Origin: Streptomyces sp. Je 1-369
GTDB lineage: Bacteria > Actinomycetota > Actinomycetes > Streptomycetales > Streptomycetaceae
DNA: 64,000 nucleotides
Direction: 5' to 3'
Assembly (NCBI RefSeq): GCF_026810505.1
Contig: NZ_CP101750.1
Location: 2,571,448 to 2,635,447, forward strand
The translations under genes and the position numbers were made by a program. Under the pieces are notes generated by a model. That model saw only the letters and a program-made list of their open reading frames with translations. It had not been told where the DNA came from and did not search any database. Below are positions 34,173 to 41,904 of this stretch, in pieces (position 1 is the first letter of the stretch; every line of letters begins with the position of its first letter).

Positions 34173-34913
34173 CTAACCGATCGGGTAACCCTGCTCGAAC
34201 GCCCAACGGCCTGGCGGGTACGTGGCCTCGGCGAACTCCAGGGGGCGATCCTGCACGTCATAGACAACGTGTCGGCAAACCAAGACAGCGGAGTCAGCCG
34301 CGAGTTCGAGGTCCGAGACCTCGCCCTCGGTCGCCAATCGAGCGCACATCCGATCCTGCGCGTAACTCCCCCGGCGGCCCGTCATGTTCTCGACGTACAT
34401 GAGGGTGCCCTCCTGAATGCGTTCAGGATCGAGGAGCTTGGGCGCGCCTTCACCTACATCGCCGCTGAACCATGAGCTGGAGATCGCGATCGGCCCGGAC
34501 GCGTCCTTGGTCACGCGGCGACGATGAACGACCCGGGACCCAGGCGCCAGGCTCAGCGCCTCGACGACATACTCCGGGGCCTCCAGCCAACCGGCCGAGG
34601 TGATCACCGCGTATTCACCTGGCGTGTAAATCTTGCCGGTCTGCCTCGCGCGCCCGTAGAGCTCCCGAGCCCGGCGATTGACGGCGAGACCGCGGACGTA
34701 GGTACCCGACCCCTGCCGCTTCTCGACCAGCCCCTGATGGCTCAGCACCTCCAGCGATCGAGCAGCCGTGGGCCGGGATACCGTCCAGGCGGCGGCGAGT
34801 TGCCGCTCGGACGGAACCTCGTCACCGGGCCGCAGGTCGCCCCGCAGGATCTGATCGCGGATGTGGTGCGCGATCTGGAGGTACTTGGGCTGGGCCTCTG
34901 CGATCTGCGGCAT
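34173..34913 (-). CDS. GntR-family regulator with UTRA domain
   Basis: 246 residues from ATG 34913 with GGGGAG 7 bases upstream. The GntR winged helix is IRDQILRGDLRPGDEVPSER, followed by WTVSRPTAARSLEVLSHQGL and RQGSGTYV (residues ~15-75). The C-terminal UTRA domain (to 246) has the usual end DRPLEFAEATYPPGRWAFE. HutC-type GntR proteins of this kind regulate conjugation genes on Streptomyces plasmids and integrative elements as well as metabolism. The same palindrome occurs before its own gene, before the divergent DUF1152 gene and before the RsbW-like gene, so autoregulation and control of both neighbours is likely. Confidence 0.92.
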   Translation of the reverse strand: MPQIAEAQPKYLQIAHHIRDQILRGDLRPGDEVPSERQLAAAWTVSRPTAARSLEVLSHQGLVEKRQGSGTYVRGLAVNRRARELYGRARQTGKIYTPGEYAVITSAGWLEAPEYVVEALSLAPGSRVVHRRRVTKDASGPIAISSSWFSGDVGEGAPKLLDPERIQEGTLMYVENMTGRRGSYAQDRMCARLATEGEVSDLELAADSAVLVCRHVVYDVQDRPLEFAEATYPPGRWAFEQGYPIG

Positions 34914-34930
34914 CGGATCTCCCCTTGCTA

Positions 34931-34971
34931 AGTGGCTATGGCCAGTTGCCACTATAGGGTGAGTGGCCACT
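34931..34971. promoter_or_regulatory. GntR-type operators in the gntR/DUF1152 divergent region
   Basis: AGTGGCTATGGCCAGT (34931-34946) is a 6-4-6 palindrome with one mismatch. GCCACT (34948-34953) and the overlapping AGTGGCCACT (34962-34971) give further half-sites. They cover the start region of gntR and the expected -35 region of the DUF1152 promoter. Confidence 0.7.
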
Positions 34972-34982
34972 ACGCGAACGCC

Positions 34983-34995
34983 TACGCTGACGCGG
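34983..34995 (+). promoter_or_regulatory. -10 box of a leaderless DUF1152 promoter
   Basis: TACGCT (34983-34988) lies 7 bases before the ATG at 34996, with no Shine-Dalgarno sequence. The GntR-type half-sites end 11 bases upstream of it, a position suited to repression. Confidence 0.5.
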
Positions 34996-36093
34996 ATGAC
35001 ACGCCTGATCGTGGCAGCCGGAGGAGGGGGCGACGCCGTCGCCGCCACAGTGGTCGACGCAGCCCTCTATGGGGGCAGCGGAAGTCCAGCGGTGATCCTC
35101 ACGTACGCGTGGGACCGGCTGCTCGTCGACCCGGTGCCGGGCCCCCGAGGGCCGGACGATTTCACCGGGCTGGCCCCTCTTACGCCAAGCGTGCGGACGG
35201 TCCCGCCGACCGCGAGACCGATCGCACCGGCCGGCTCCACGCTCCCCCGGCTGGCGAACGAACTCCCCCACACCTTCGCCCTGCTCGACCCCCAGCACGG
35301 CGCCGAGGGCATCGCGCACCAACTGGACGCACTAGTGCACCACTTGAACCCCGAGTCCATCGACCTCTTGGACGTCGGCGGCGACATCCTCGCCAGGGGA
35401 GACGAGCCCACGCTCCGCAGCCCCCTCGCAGACGCACTCACGCTCGCAGCATGCTCCCAACTCGGCTCCCGAGTCCGGCTCTTGATTGCCGGCCCGGGTC
35501 TGGACGGCGAGATCCCGGCCGAAGACTTGGCCGACCGCATGGGACCGCCACTCCTGACGTTCACGAGCAAACACATCGAACCGATCAGCCCGGTACTGGA
35601 ATGGCATCCTTCCGAGGCAACAGGCATGCTGGCCGCCGCAGCCCGAGGAGTTCGCGGACTGTGCGAAGTCAGAGGCGCCGGCCTCCCGGTTCCACTCACC
35701 GAACACAGCGCCACCCTCCACGAAGCGGCCCTGAACCAGGCGTTGCACCGCAATACGCTGGCCCGCGCTCTCCTCACCACGAAAACCCTCGCTGAGGCGG
35801 AGCAGCGCAGCCGAGAGATCTGCGGCTACTCGGAAATCGATTACGAGCGCACCAAGGCGAAACGGCTCGCAACCCAATTGCCCCACGAGATCGACCCCAC
35901 CCGCACACTCCACCGCCTCGACGAGTTCGAGGCAGCCGCCCGCCGACGCGGCATCACGCACACGACCTTCCGCAGAATCACCGAAGCCCTGGGCTTCGAC
36001 GGCAAACACCGCCAGGATCTCCGAAAGTTGCTGATCACCCGCCGCCCATTCCAGTACGAAGCACCTCTCTGGCGCATCTCACGCGGCGCCTGA
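34996..36093 (+). CDS. DUF1152-family protein
   Basis: 365 residues from ATG 34996. The N-terminus MTRLIVAAGGGGDAVAATVV is a glycine-rich Rossmann-like start diagnostic of DUF1152. The middle has IDLLDVGGDILARGDEPTLRSPLADALTL, and the following RVRLLIAGPGLDGEIP is the second conserved strand-loop. The last ~100 residues add a basic helical region (TKAKRLATQLPHEIDPTRTL) and a RRRGITHTTFRRITEALGF segment. DUF1152 has no established activity; the glycine loop suggests nucleotide or phosphate binding (inference). It is divergent from and apparently controlled by the GntR regulator. An upstream in-frame start (34963) is less likely given the leaderless -10 box. Confidence 0.8.
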   Translation: MTRLIVAAGGGGDAVAATVVDAALYGGSGSPAVILTYAWDRLLVDPVPGPRGPDDFTGLAPLTPSVRTVPPTARPIAPAGSTLPRLANELPHTFALLDPQHGAEGIAHQLDALVHHLNPESIDLLDVGGDILARGDEPTLRSPLADALTLAACSQLGSRVRLLIAGPGLDGEIPAEDLADRMGPPLLTFTSKHIEPISPVLEWHPSEATGMLAAAARGVRGLCEVRGAGLPVPLTEHSATLHEAALNQALHRNTLARALLTTKTLAEAEQRSREICGYSEIDYERTKAKRLATQLPHEIDPTRTLHRLDEFEAAARRRGITHTTFRRITEALGFDGKHRQDLRKLLITRRPFQYEAPLWRISRGA

Positions 36094-37213
36094 GTTGCAA
36101 CTTTGTCCACTGGTTCAAAGGCCGTCTGCGCTCCGCTCGCCAGGCGCGCTTTCGGCTCCGCCGCCCAGCACGCTCGTGCCTTCGGCTCGCGCTTCGGGCG
36201 CTACGCCGAAGCGCGCCCACGAATAGATGAGTGGTGATCACCCTCGAACGCAGCCACGGTCACTGAGAGGCCTCCGGCAGGGGGCGATACGACTCGGGAC
36301 AGCGGGGGCGCCGCTATCGGGTGCTGGGCGAGCGGGCGTGCGTGGCGAGCTCCCATCCCGCCCAGCACCAACCCAGGCAAAGCCGAGCAGACGCGGCCCA
36401 GTGCGTCAAGGTCGCTCGTACAGTGGCGCGCTCCAACTTGACGCCCTGGGCCACACCCGCTCCACGGCGTGCGGGTCGACGACGGACGGAATGGGAGCTG
36501 ACGTGAGTGGTGGGTCGGGGAGGTATGTACGGTCCCCTCCGACGAGCAGGGGAGGGACCAGATGTCGAGTGATCTCCAGTTCAGTTGAAGTGTGGTCGGA
36601 TCAGGTTGGGCAACACGCCAGATCACTGATGGTGAGTCGGAGCACAAGAGCAGCCCGAGCTACTACACCAACGCCCTTGCCAATCTACTCACTGGCGTTG
36701 CAGGGTGTACGGTTCCGCCGCTGTTCAGCGGTACTCGTTCGAGCTGGAGCCCGCAGAAGTAAGGGGCTCCTCAGCAGCCGCGAGGCAGCCATCGAGATCG
36801 GCATCTACAAGTTCCCTGACATGCACAAGAGCTTCGATTTGCCGGATGCCGACGTCACCCGTGAGTGGAGCTCAAGCAGTCGTGCACCGCCTTCAGGCGC
36901 AAGATGTTCTACGGCTGCACGGCGAAGACGGGTACAGGAAGAAGCGAGTACAGAGTTGCAGGCTTCGGGCTGAGCCGGGCCTCTCGCGTGCCCGATAGAC
37001 CGGGAAACCACAGAGAACAGCGGGCACACGCGGGCAGTCGGCATAGCGAAGGCCCCCGACCGACTTTCCTGGTCAGGGGCCCTCAACCTGCGCAGAGGTG
37101 TGGGGTACGGACCCACGGTGACTTGCGCCACGACGGTTCTTTTCAAGATCGATGTCACGATGGCGCACGCCGTTCGCCTGAGGCGAGACGCCGTAAGGGT
37201 GCATCATCGGGTA
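36094..37213. other. 1.1-kb stretch without a convincing gene
   Basis: No frame here has both normal codon use and a recognisable domain. Near 36110-36210 there are many short copies of CTTCGGCTC/GCTCCG-like words. An AGTGATCT/AGATCACT inverted pair lies at 36568 and 36620. Between ~36700 and ~36960, short peptide-like stretches (such as AAIEIGIYKFPDMHKSFDLP) appear in changing frames, which suggests a decayed gene. A terminator-like hairpin lies at 37051-37081. GC content drops towards the right end. Confidence 0.55.
37051..37081. terminator. terminator-like hairpin in the gene-poor stretch
   Basis: GGCCCCCGACC (37051-37061) pairs with GGTCAGGGGCC (37071-37081) with one mismatch around a 9-base loop. 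No gene ends close by, so it may be left over from the element that once occupied the region. Confidence 0.55.
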
Positions 37214-37954
37214 ATGCTTACGAGTCTACTACCAGGGTTCCGTCATGTCAGAACTCCATTCGCAATAGGCGTCCTGTGTGCATTTCAATTATGGATGCTA
37301 TTTGGGGATGCCATCCCTACACAAGAAGAGGCGAACGGACTAATGGAGCGAGTATACTCACTGACGGAACTTACGGGGCGGCCAATCATGACATCTGCTG
37401 TCGCCTTCATGTTATATCTGCTGGGTGACATTCTGAAGCTACCGGCTGCAGCAACGGCTAGGTTCGTCGCGAGTCTGGCAGCCCTTCGCCTACGGCTGGG
37501 CGGAAACTGGAGCCGCCTGGACCGCAATTTGGTACCCATAACGCCCCGGACTTACCACATCATGCACGAGTTGGCGGATCGCATTCGAGAAGACGGTGGT
37601 GGGTTCCCTAAAGAACTTATGATCAATATGGAACGCGAGCTGCCTGAAATTCGCATGCGGCTAATCGCAGACCACTTAGACGTATACCTGGAGCACGACC
37701 GACTTTCCTCAGAGGCGGAGTTCCGAATAAATGTCGGGATATTTTCGGTGCCCCTATGGGGATCCCTGTCGGCCATCTGGTCACCTTGGGCCCTAATTGG
37801 GATCACGCTTTCCGCAGTGTTGTTTTTGCATGGAGTGCGAGCCCTCCAGGACTCAAACACGGTACTCGTTCAAGGAATTTCAGCTGGCATCGTGGAGTCG
37901 CGTGCATACAAGGACCAAGAGAACAAGGTGCAGCCGCAACCGCATGATCCTTGA
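37214..37954 (+). CDS. low-GC membrane protein with three TTA codons
   Basis: 246 residues. GC is visibly much lower than in every neighbour and codons end freely in A or T. Three apolar regions are predicted: FAIGVLCAFQLWMLFGD (~residue 16), PIMTSAVAFMLYLLGDIL (~57) and a C-terminal hairpin INVGIFSVPLWGSLSAIW with ALIGITLSAVLFLHGV (~173-210). Between them lies a charged cytoplasmic helical part. TTA leucine codons occur at 37289, 37412 and 37676, so translation should depend on the bldA tRNA. No family recognised. The start is uncertain: ATG 37214 is before the first membrane span but lacks a ribosome-binding site, and ATG 37160 or GTG 37199 are alternatives. Probably acquired by transfer. 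Confidence 0.65.
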   Translation: MLTSLLPGFRHVRTPFAIGVLCAFQLWMLFGDAIPTQEEANGLMERVYSLTELTGRPIMTSAVAFMLYLLGDILKLPAAATARFVASLAALRLRLGGNWSRLDRNLVPITPRTYHIMHELADRIREDGGGFPKELMINMERELPEIRMRLIADHLDVYLEHDRLSSEAEFRINVGIFSVPLWGSLSAIWSPWALIGITLSAVLFLHGVRALQDSNTVLVQGISAGIVESRAYKDQENKVQPQPHDP

Positions 37955-38177
37955 TAGGGGCCCGTGCCACATCCGTGCCAGGTTGGGCGGGGAAGCACGG
38001 GGCACGGCGGGCAACAAACCGTCGCCATCTAGAGCAGTCAGGCCAACGCCCCCGCTGACAGGGCCCCCAAATCCCCCTGGATGAACCGAGCTTCCCAGGA
38101 TCAGCGCTCAGAGTCACTGGGCTCAGGTCCGGTTTGGTAGCTCGAAGCGGCTAGACGGTCGAGCCGCAGGCAGACAG

Positions 38178-38216
38178 CCGAGAGGGCCCACGGTCGGCGA
38201 CCGTGGGCCCTCTCGG
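38178..38216. terminator. strong terminator after glnA2
   Basis: A perfect 18-base stem (38178-38195 with 38199-38216) with a 3-base loop, 31 bases beyond the glnA2 stop codon. Its symmetry allows it to act in both directions. Confidence 0.85.
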
Positions 38217-38247
38217 GGAAGTTAGCGAGAAGCGCTCTGACCTGCGC

Positions 38248-39609
38248 CTACAGCACCGGCAGGTTCTTGCGGAGTTCGAAGGCCGTGACCTCGGAGCGGT
38301 ACTCCTCCCACTCCTGCTTCTTGTTGCGCAGGAAGAAGTCGTAGACGTGCTCGCCGAGGGTCTCGGCGACCAGTTCGGACTTCTCCATGAGGGCGATCGC
38401 CTCGCCCAGGTTCTGCGGGAGCGGCTCGATGCCCAGTGCGCGGCGTTCGGCGTCGCGCAGCGCCCATACGTCGTCGTCGGCGCCCGGCGGGAGCTCGTAG
38501 CCCTCCTCGATGCCCTTGAGGCCGGCGGCGAGCAGTACCGCGTAGGTGAGGTAGGGGTTGGCGCCGGAGTCGATCGAGCGGACCTCGACGCGCGCGGAGC
38601 CCGTCTTGCCGGGCTTGTACATCGGGACGCGGATCAGCGCGGAGCGGTTGTTGTGGCCCCAGCAGATGTACGAGGGGGCCTCGCCGCCCGCGCCCGCGGT
38701 GCGCTCGGAGCCGCCCCAGATGCGCTTGTACGAGTTCACCCACTGGTTGGTGACCGCGGAGATCTCCGCGGCGTGCCGCAGCAGGCCCGCGATGAAGGAG
38801 CGGCCGACCTTGGAGAGCTGGTACTCGGCGCCGGACTCGTAGAACGCGTTGCGGTCCCCCTCGAAGAGGGAGAGGTGGGTGTGCATGCCGGAACCGGGGT
38901 GCTCGGAGAACGGTTTCGGCATGAACGTGGCCTGCACCCCCTGTTCCAGGGCGACCTGCTTCATGACCAGGCGGAACGTCATGATGTTGTCGGCCGTGGA
39001 GAGCGCGTCGGCGTAGCGGAGGTCGATCTCCTGCTGGCCGGGGGCGCCCTCGTGGTGGCTGAACTCCACCGAGATGCCCATGGATTCGAGCATCGTGATG
39101 GCCTGGCGGCGGAAGTCCATGCCCACGTTCTGCGGGGTGTGGTCGAAGTAGCCGGAGTTGTCGGCGGGGGTGGGCCGCGAGCCGTCCAGCGGCTTGTCCT
39201 TCAGCAGGAAGAACTCGATCTCGGGGTGGGTGTAGAAGGTGAAGCCCAGGTCGGAGGTCTTGGCGAGGGCGCGCTTGAGCACGTAGCGCGGGTCCGCGAA
39301 GGACGGGGAGCCGTCCGGCATCAGGATGTCGCAGAACATGCGGGCCGTGCCGGGGGCCTCCGCGCGCCAGGGCAGCACCTGGAAGGTGGACGGGTCCGGC
39401 TTGGCGATCATGTCCGACTCGTACACCCGGGCGAAGCCCTCGATGGCCGAGCCGTCGAAGCCGATGCCCTCGTCGAAGGCCTGCTCCAGTTCGGCCGGGG
39501 CCACGGCCACCGACTTGAGGAAGCCGAGGACGTCCGTGAACCACAGGCGCACGAACCGGATGTCGCGCTCCTCCAACGTACGGAGCACGAATTCCTGCTG
39601 CTTGTTCAT
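38248..39609 (-). CDS. glnA2: glutamine synthetase-like protein, GlnA2 type (gamma-glutamylpolyamine synthetase candidate)
   Basis: 453 residues from ATG 39609 (MNKQQEFVLRTL). It has the GSI fold: beta-grasp N-terminus with FVRLWFTDVLGFLKSV, GIGFDGSAIEGFARVYESDM, the metal site THPEIEFFLL, the glutamate/ammonia region GSGMHTHLSLF and the ATP region NNRSALIRVP. It is shorter than true GlnA (~470). The flap-region Glu pattern and the segment EGYELPPGADDDVW match, from memory, S. coelicolor GlnA2, which ligates glutamate to polyamines. A Tyr is present at the adenylylation position (GYELPP), but modification is unproven. Divergent from hmp; terminated by an 18-base hairpin. Confidence 0.88.
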   Translation of the reverse strand: MNKQQEFVLRTLEERDIRFVRLWFTDVLGFLKSVAVAPAELEQAFDEGIGFDGSAIEGFARVYESDMIAKPDPSTFQVLPWRAEAPGTARMFCDILMPDGSPSFADPRYVLKRALAKTSDLGFTFYTHPEIEFFLLKDKPLDGSRPTPADNSGYFDHTPQNVGMDFRRQAITMLESMGISVEFSHHEGAPGQQEIDLRYADALSTADNIMTFRLVMKQVALEQGVQATFMPKPFSEHPGSGMHTHLSLFEGDRNAFYESGAEYQLSKVGRSFIAGLLRHAAEISAVTNQWVNSYKRIWGGSERTAGAGGEAPSYICWGHNNRSALIRVPMYKPGKTGSARVEVRSIDSGANPYLTYAVLLAAGLKGIEEGYELPPGADDDVWALRDAERRALGIEPLPQNLGEAIALMEKSELVAETLGEHVYDFFLRNKKQEWEEYRSEVTAFELRKNLPVL

Positions 39610-39957
39610 CTTCCGCTTCCACCCATCCTTGCTGGTCAGGCCACCTGCATTCGCGCCCAGGGACACACCGGGCACACGAGCATCCCATTCCTTGGTTTCG
39701 TGCGCGTTGCGGGCCCCGTGCCGCGGTGTGCGAGCCGTTTCTCTTGCCGCTCTGTGCCCATAGTGCCTGCTGCACCGGCCGGCCGTAACGGCGGCGGGGC
39801 CCCGGGGGCGTGTCCGGCGCCAGTCGGCCTCTCGACCCGACCCCCGTCGCCATAACTTGCATCTGAGATGCTAATTTGAGGATCGAAACGGACAAGGGGG
39901 GCGCAACCCTCCCTTACCGAGTCATGCTCATCGTCACCAGGCACTGAGGAGCCCACG
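39610..39957. other. glnA2-hmp divergent intergenic region
   Basis: 348 bases with no gene. It contains the leader of glnA2 on the left and the NsrR-type palindrome (39854-39876) on the right. The central part (39700-39840) is GC-rich with several short dyads and no clear promoter that I can place. Confidence 0.6.
39854..39876 (+). promoter_or_regulatory. NsrR-type operator of hmp
   Basis: AACTTGCATCT-G-AGATGCTAATT is an 11-1-11 imperfect palindrome (9 of 11 pairs), AT-rich against its surroundings, 81 bases upstream of the hmp start. It has the size and core (GCAT...ATGC) of Streptomyces NsrR sites. The regulator itself is encoded directly after hmp. Confidence 0.75.
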
Positions 39958-41226
39958 TTGCTGTCAGAACAGTCAGCCGCGACCGTCCGCGCCACGCTTC
40001 CCGTCGTCGGAGCGGCGATCGGTGAGATCACCGAGCGCTTCTACGACCGGCTCTTCACCGCCCACCCCGAGCTGCTCAGGGACCTCTTCAACCGCGGCAA
40101 CCAGGCGGCGGGCACTCAGCGGCAGGCCCTGGCAGGCTCCATCGCCGCCTTCGCGACGCACCTGGTGGAGCACCCCGACGAGCGGCCCGACGTGATGCTG
40201 AACCGCATCGCCCACAAGCACGCCTCGCTCGGCGTGGCCCCCGACCAGTACGCGACGGTGCACCACCACCTCTTCGCCGCCATCGTCGAGGTGCTCGGCG
40301 ACGCGGTCACGCCCGACGTCGCCGCCGCCTGGGACGACGTCTACTGGCTCATGGCCAACGCCCTCATCGCCATCGAGGCCCGCCTCTACGCCGGTCAGGG
40401 CGTCACGGCGGGCTCCGGCGAGGCCACGTGGCGCGAGTGGGAGGTCGTCGGGCGCGTCGAGGAGACGGAGGACGTCGCCACGTTCCGGCTGCGGCCCGCC
40501 GACGGGGCGGCGGCGCCGGGGTTCCGTCCGGGGCAGTACGTGTCCGTGCAGGTGCAACTCGCGGACGGGGCGCGGCAGATACGGCAGTACAGCCTCACCG
40601 GGGCGGGTAGCGGTGGGTCCGGCTCCGGTGGGTCCGAGGTGCGGCAGATTTGTGTGAAGCGGGTGCGGGGAGAGGTGGGCACGCCTGACGGGGAGGTTTC
40701 GAATCACCTGCACGCGCGCGTGCGGGAGGGGGACGTCCTGCGCGTCTCGGCGCCGTACGGGGACCTCGTCCTCGGCGGGACGGGCGCGCATGCGGATGCG
40801 GATGCGGATGCGGATGCAGACGCTCCGCTGCTGCTCGCCTCCGCGGGGATCGGCGTCACGCCGATGATCGCCATGCTGGAGCAGCTGGCCGCGTCGGGGC
40901 ACCGGGCGCCCGTCACCGTCGTACACGCCGACCGCTCCCCCGCCGAGCACGCGCTGCGGGCCGACCACGAGGCGTACACCGCCAAACTCCCGAACGGCAG
41001 CGCGTACTTCTTCTACGAGCGGCCGGAGACGGGTCACCCCGCGGAGCTCACGGGGTACGCCGATCTCGCGGCCCTGCCCGCGATCCCGGCCGGCACGCGC
41101 GCTTACCTGTGCGGACCGCTGCCGTTCATGCGGGCGGTGCGGTCCCAGCTCCTCGAACGCGGGGTCGCCGCGGCCGACATCCACTACGAGGTGTTCGGGC
41201 CCGACCTGTGGCTGGCCCGGAGCTGA
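39958..41226 (+). CDS. hmp: flavohemoprotein (nitric oxide dioxygenase)
   Basis: 422 residues from a TTG with GAGGAG 7 bases upstream. The N-terminus MLSEQSAATV aligns with that of E. coli Hmp and supports this start. The globin domain (1-135) has distal Tyr29 (RFYDRLF) and proximal His88 (RIAHKHASL). The FAD domain has GQYVSVQV and RQYSLTG, and the NAD domain has LLASAGIGVTPM and YLCGPLPFM, ending HYEVFGPDLW. It converts NO and O2 to nitrate using NADH. Odd points are a GSGGSGSGGS insert next to RQYSLTG and an Ala-Asp repeat before the NAD domain. It converges with nsrR and is under a likely NsrR operator. Confidence 0.95.
   Translation: MLSEQSAATVRATLPVVGAAIGEITERFYDRLFTAHPELLRDLFNRGNQAAGTQRQALAGSIAAFATHLVEHPDERPDVMLNRIAHKHASLGVAPDQYATVHHHLFAAIVEVLGDAVTPDVAAAWDDVYWLMANALIAIEARLYAGQGVTAGSGEATWREWEVVGRVEETEDVATFRLRPADGAAAPGFRPGQYVSVQVQLADGARQIRQYSLTGAGSGGSGSGGSEVRQICVKRVRGEVGTPDGEVSNHLHARVREGDVLRVSAPYGDLVLGGTGAHADADADADADAPLLLASAGIGVTPMIAMLEQLAASGHRAPVTVVHADRSPAEHALRADHEAYTAKLPNGSAYFFYERPETGHPAELTGYADLAALPAIPAGTRAYLCGPLPFMRAVRSQLLERGVAAADIHYEVFGPDLWLARS
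40791..40820 (+). repeat. hexanucleotide repeat inside hmp
   Basis: TGCGGA is repeated four times (40791-40814), followed by TGCAGA, coding for an Ala-Asp run (ADADADADAD) at the entry to the NAD-binding domain. Six-base units preserve the frame, so the loop length may vary between strains. Confidence 0.85.
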
Positions 41227-41246
41227 GCTGATTCGTCGCTGATGTG

Positions 41247-41693
41247 TCAGGTGGCGGTGCGGGTCGTGATGCCCAGGAGGAGCGGGCCCGTCGGGCTCGC
41301 GACCATGTCCGCCACCGTCAGAGGGTCCAGCGAGGCGTAGAACGCCTCCTGCGCCTTGCGCAGCGCGTCACGCAGGCGGCATGCCGAGTTCAACGGACAC
41401 GGCATGCCGCTTTCGCAGTCCACGACGTCGCCGGTGCCTTCGAAAGACCGCACCACCGCGCCGACGGACGCCCGGCGCCCCGCCTCGGTCAGCGCGAGCC
41501 CGCCGCCCCTGCCCCGGCGGGCCTCAAGGAGCCCCATCTTCTGGAGCTCGGCGACGACCTTCGTCTCGTGCGTGTACGGCACCGCCATGTCGGCGGCGAC
41601 CTCACGCGTCGTGGGGGTGTCGTCCGCACCGTCCACCACGGCCAGGCGCATGAGGGTGCGCAGTGCCAGGTCGGTGGAGCGCATGAGCCGCAT
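41247..41693 (-). CDS. nsrR: Rrf2-family nitric-oxide sensor NsrR
   Basis: 148 residues from ATG 41691-41693 (MRLMRSTDLALRTLMRL). The Rrf2 winged helix is residues ~8-80, with TTREVAADMAVPYTHETKVV as HTH. The cluster ligands fall exactly where S. coelicolor NsrR has them: Asp8 and Cys93, Cys99 and Cys105 in CESGMPCPLNSAC. It should hold a [4Fe-4S] cluster that is nitrosylated by NO, releasing repression of hmp. The gene ends 20 bases from the hmp stop, tail to tail. A run of 10-base repeats lies upstream of its start. Confidence 0.93.
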   Translation of the reverse strand: MRLMRSTDLALRTLMRLAVVDGADDTPTTREVAADMAVPYTHETKVVAELQKMGLLEARRGRGGGLALTEAGRRASVGAVVRSFEGTGDVVDCESGMPCPLNSACRLRDALRKAQEAFYASLDPLTVADMVASPTGPLLLGITTRTAT

Positions 41694-41730
41694 ACGGTCG
41701 AGCGTAGGGAATGCGCAGCGGTGGCTCAAA

Positions 41731-41790
41731 TTGTTCCGTCGAACTCTGTCGAAATCCGTCAAAGTCTTTCGAACTCCGTCGAACTTCGTC
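41731..41790. repeat. six 10-base tandem repeats upstream of nsrR
   Basis: Units TTGTTCCGTC, GAACTCTGTC, GAAATCCGTC, AAAGTCTTTC, GAACTCCGTC and GAACTTCGTC follow each other without gaps. The consensus is GAACTCCGTC. They begin 38 bases upstream of the nsrR start codon and end 114 bases before the DUF3105 start. The 10-base period places each unit on nearly the same face of the helix. Confidence 0.85.
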
Positions 41791-41904
41791 GCGCCGGTTG
41801 AAGGACGGAGTCGGAAGGACCCTCTGTAGTACGGCCCTTCCTCCGATTACGATCAGCGGACTCGTTCGTCGTCCCGTCCGTCCCTTTCCGCAGAAGGACA
41901 CACC

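Noticed and set aside
36568..36627. AGTGATCT/AGATCACT inverted pair as a transposon end
   Set aside because: The arms are only 8 bases, 44 bases apart, with no flanking duplication or transposase.
36227..36973. Plus-strand frame of about 248 codons in the gene-poor stretch
   Set aside because: No domain, unusual composition and no ribosome-binding site; peptide-like pieces occur in more than one frame, so I treat the area as decayed or non-coding.
37040..37120. Possible tRNA or attachment site near the hairpin at 37051
   Set aside because: Only one stem-loop can be drawn; there is no TPsiC-type GTTCRA sequence, no anticodon arm and no integrase gene nearby.
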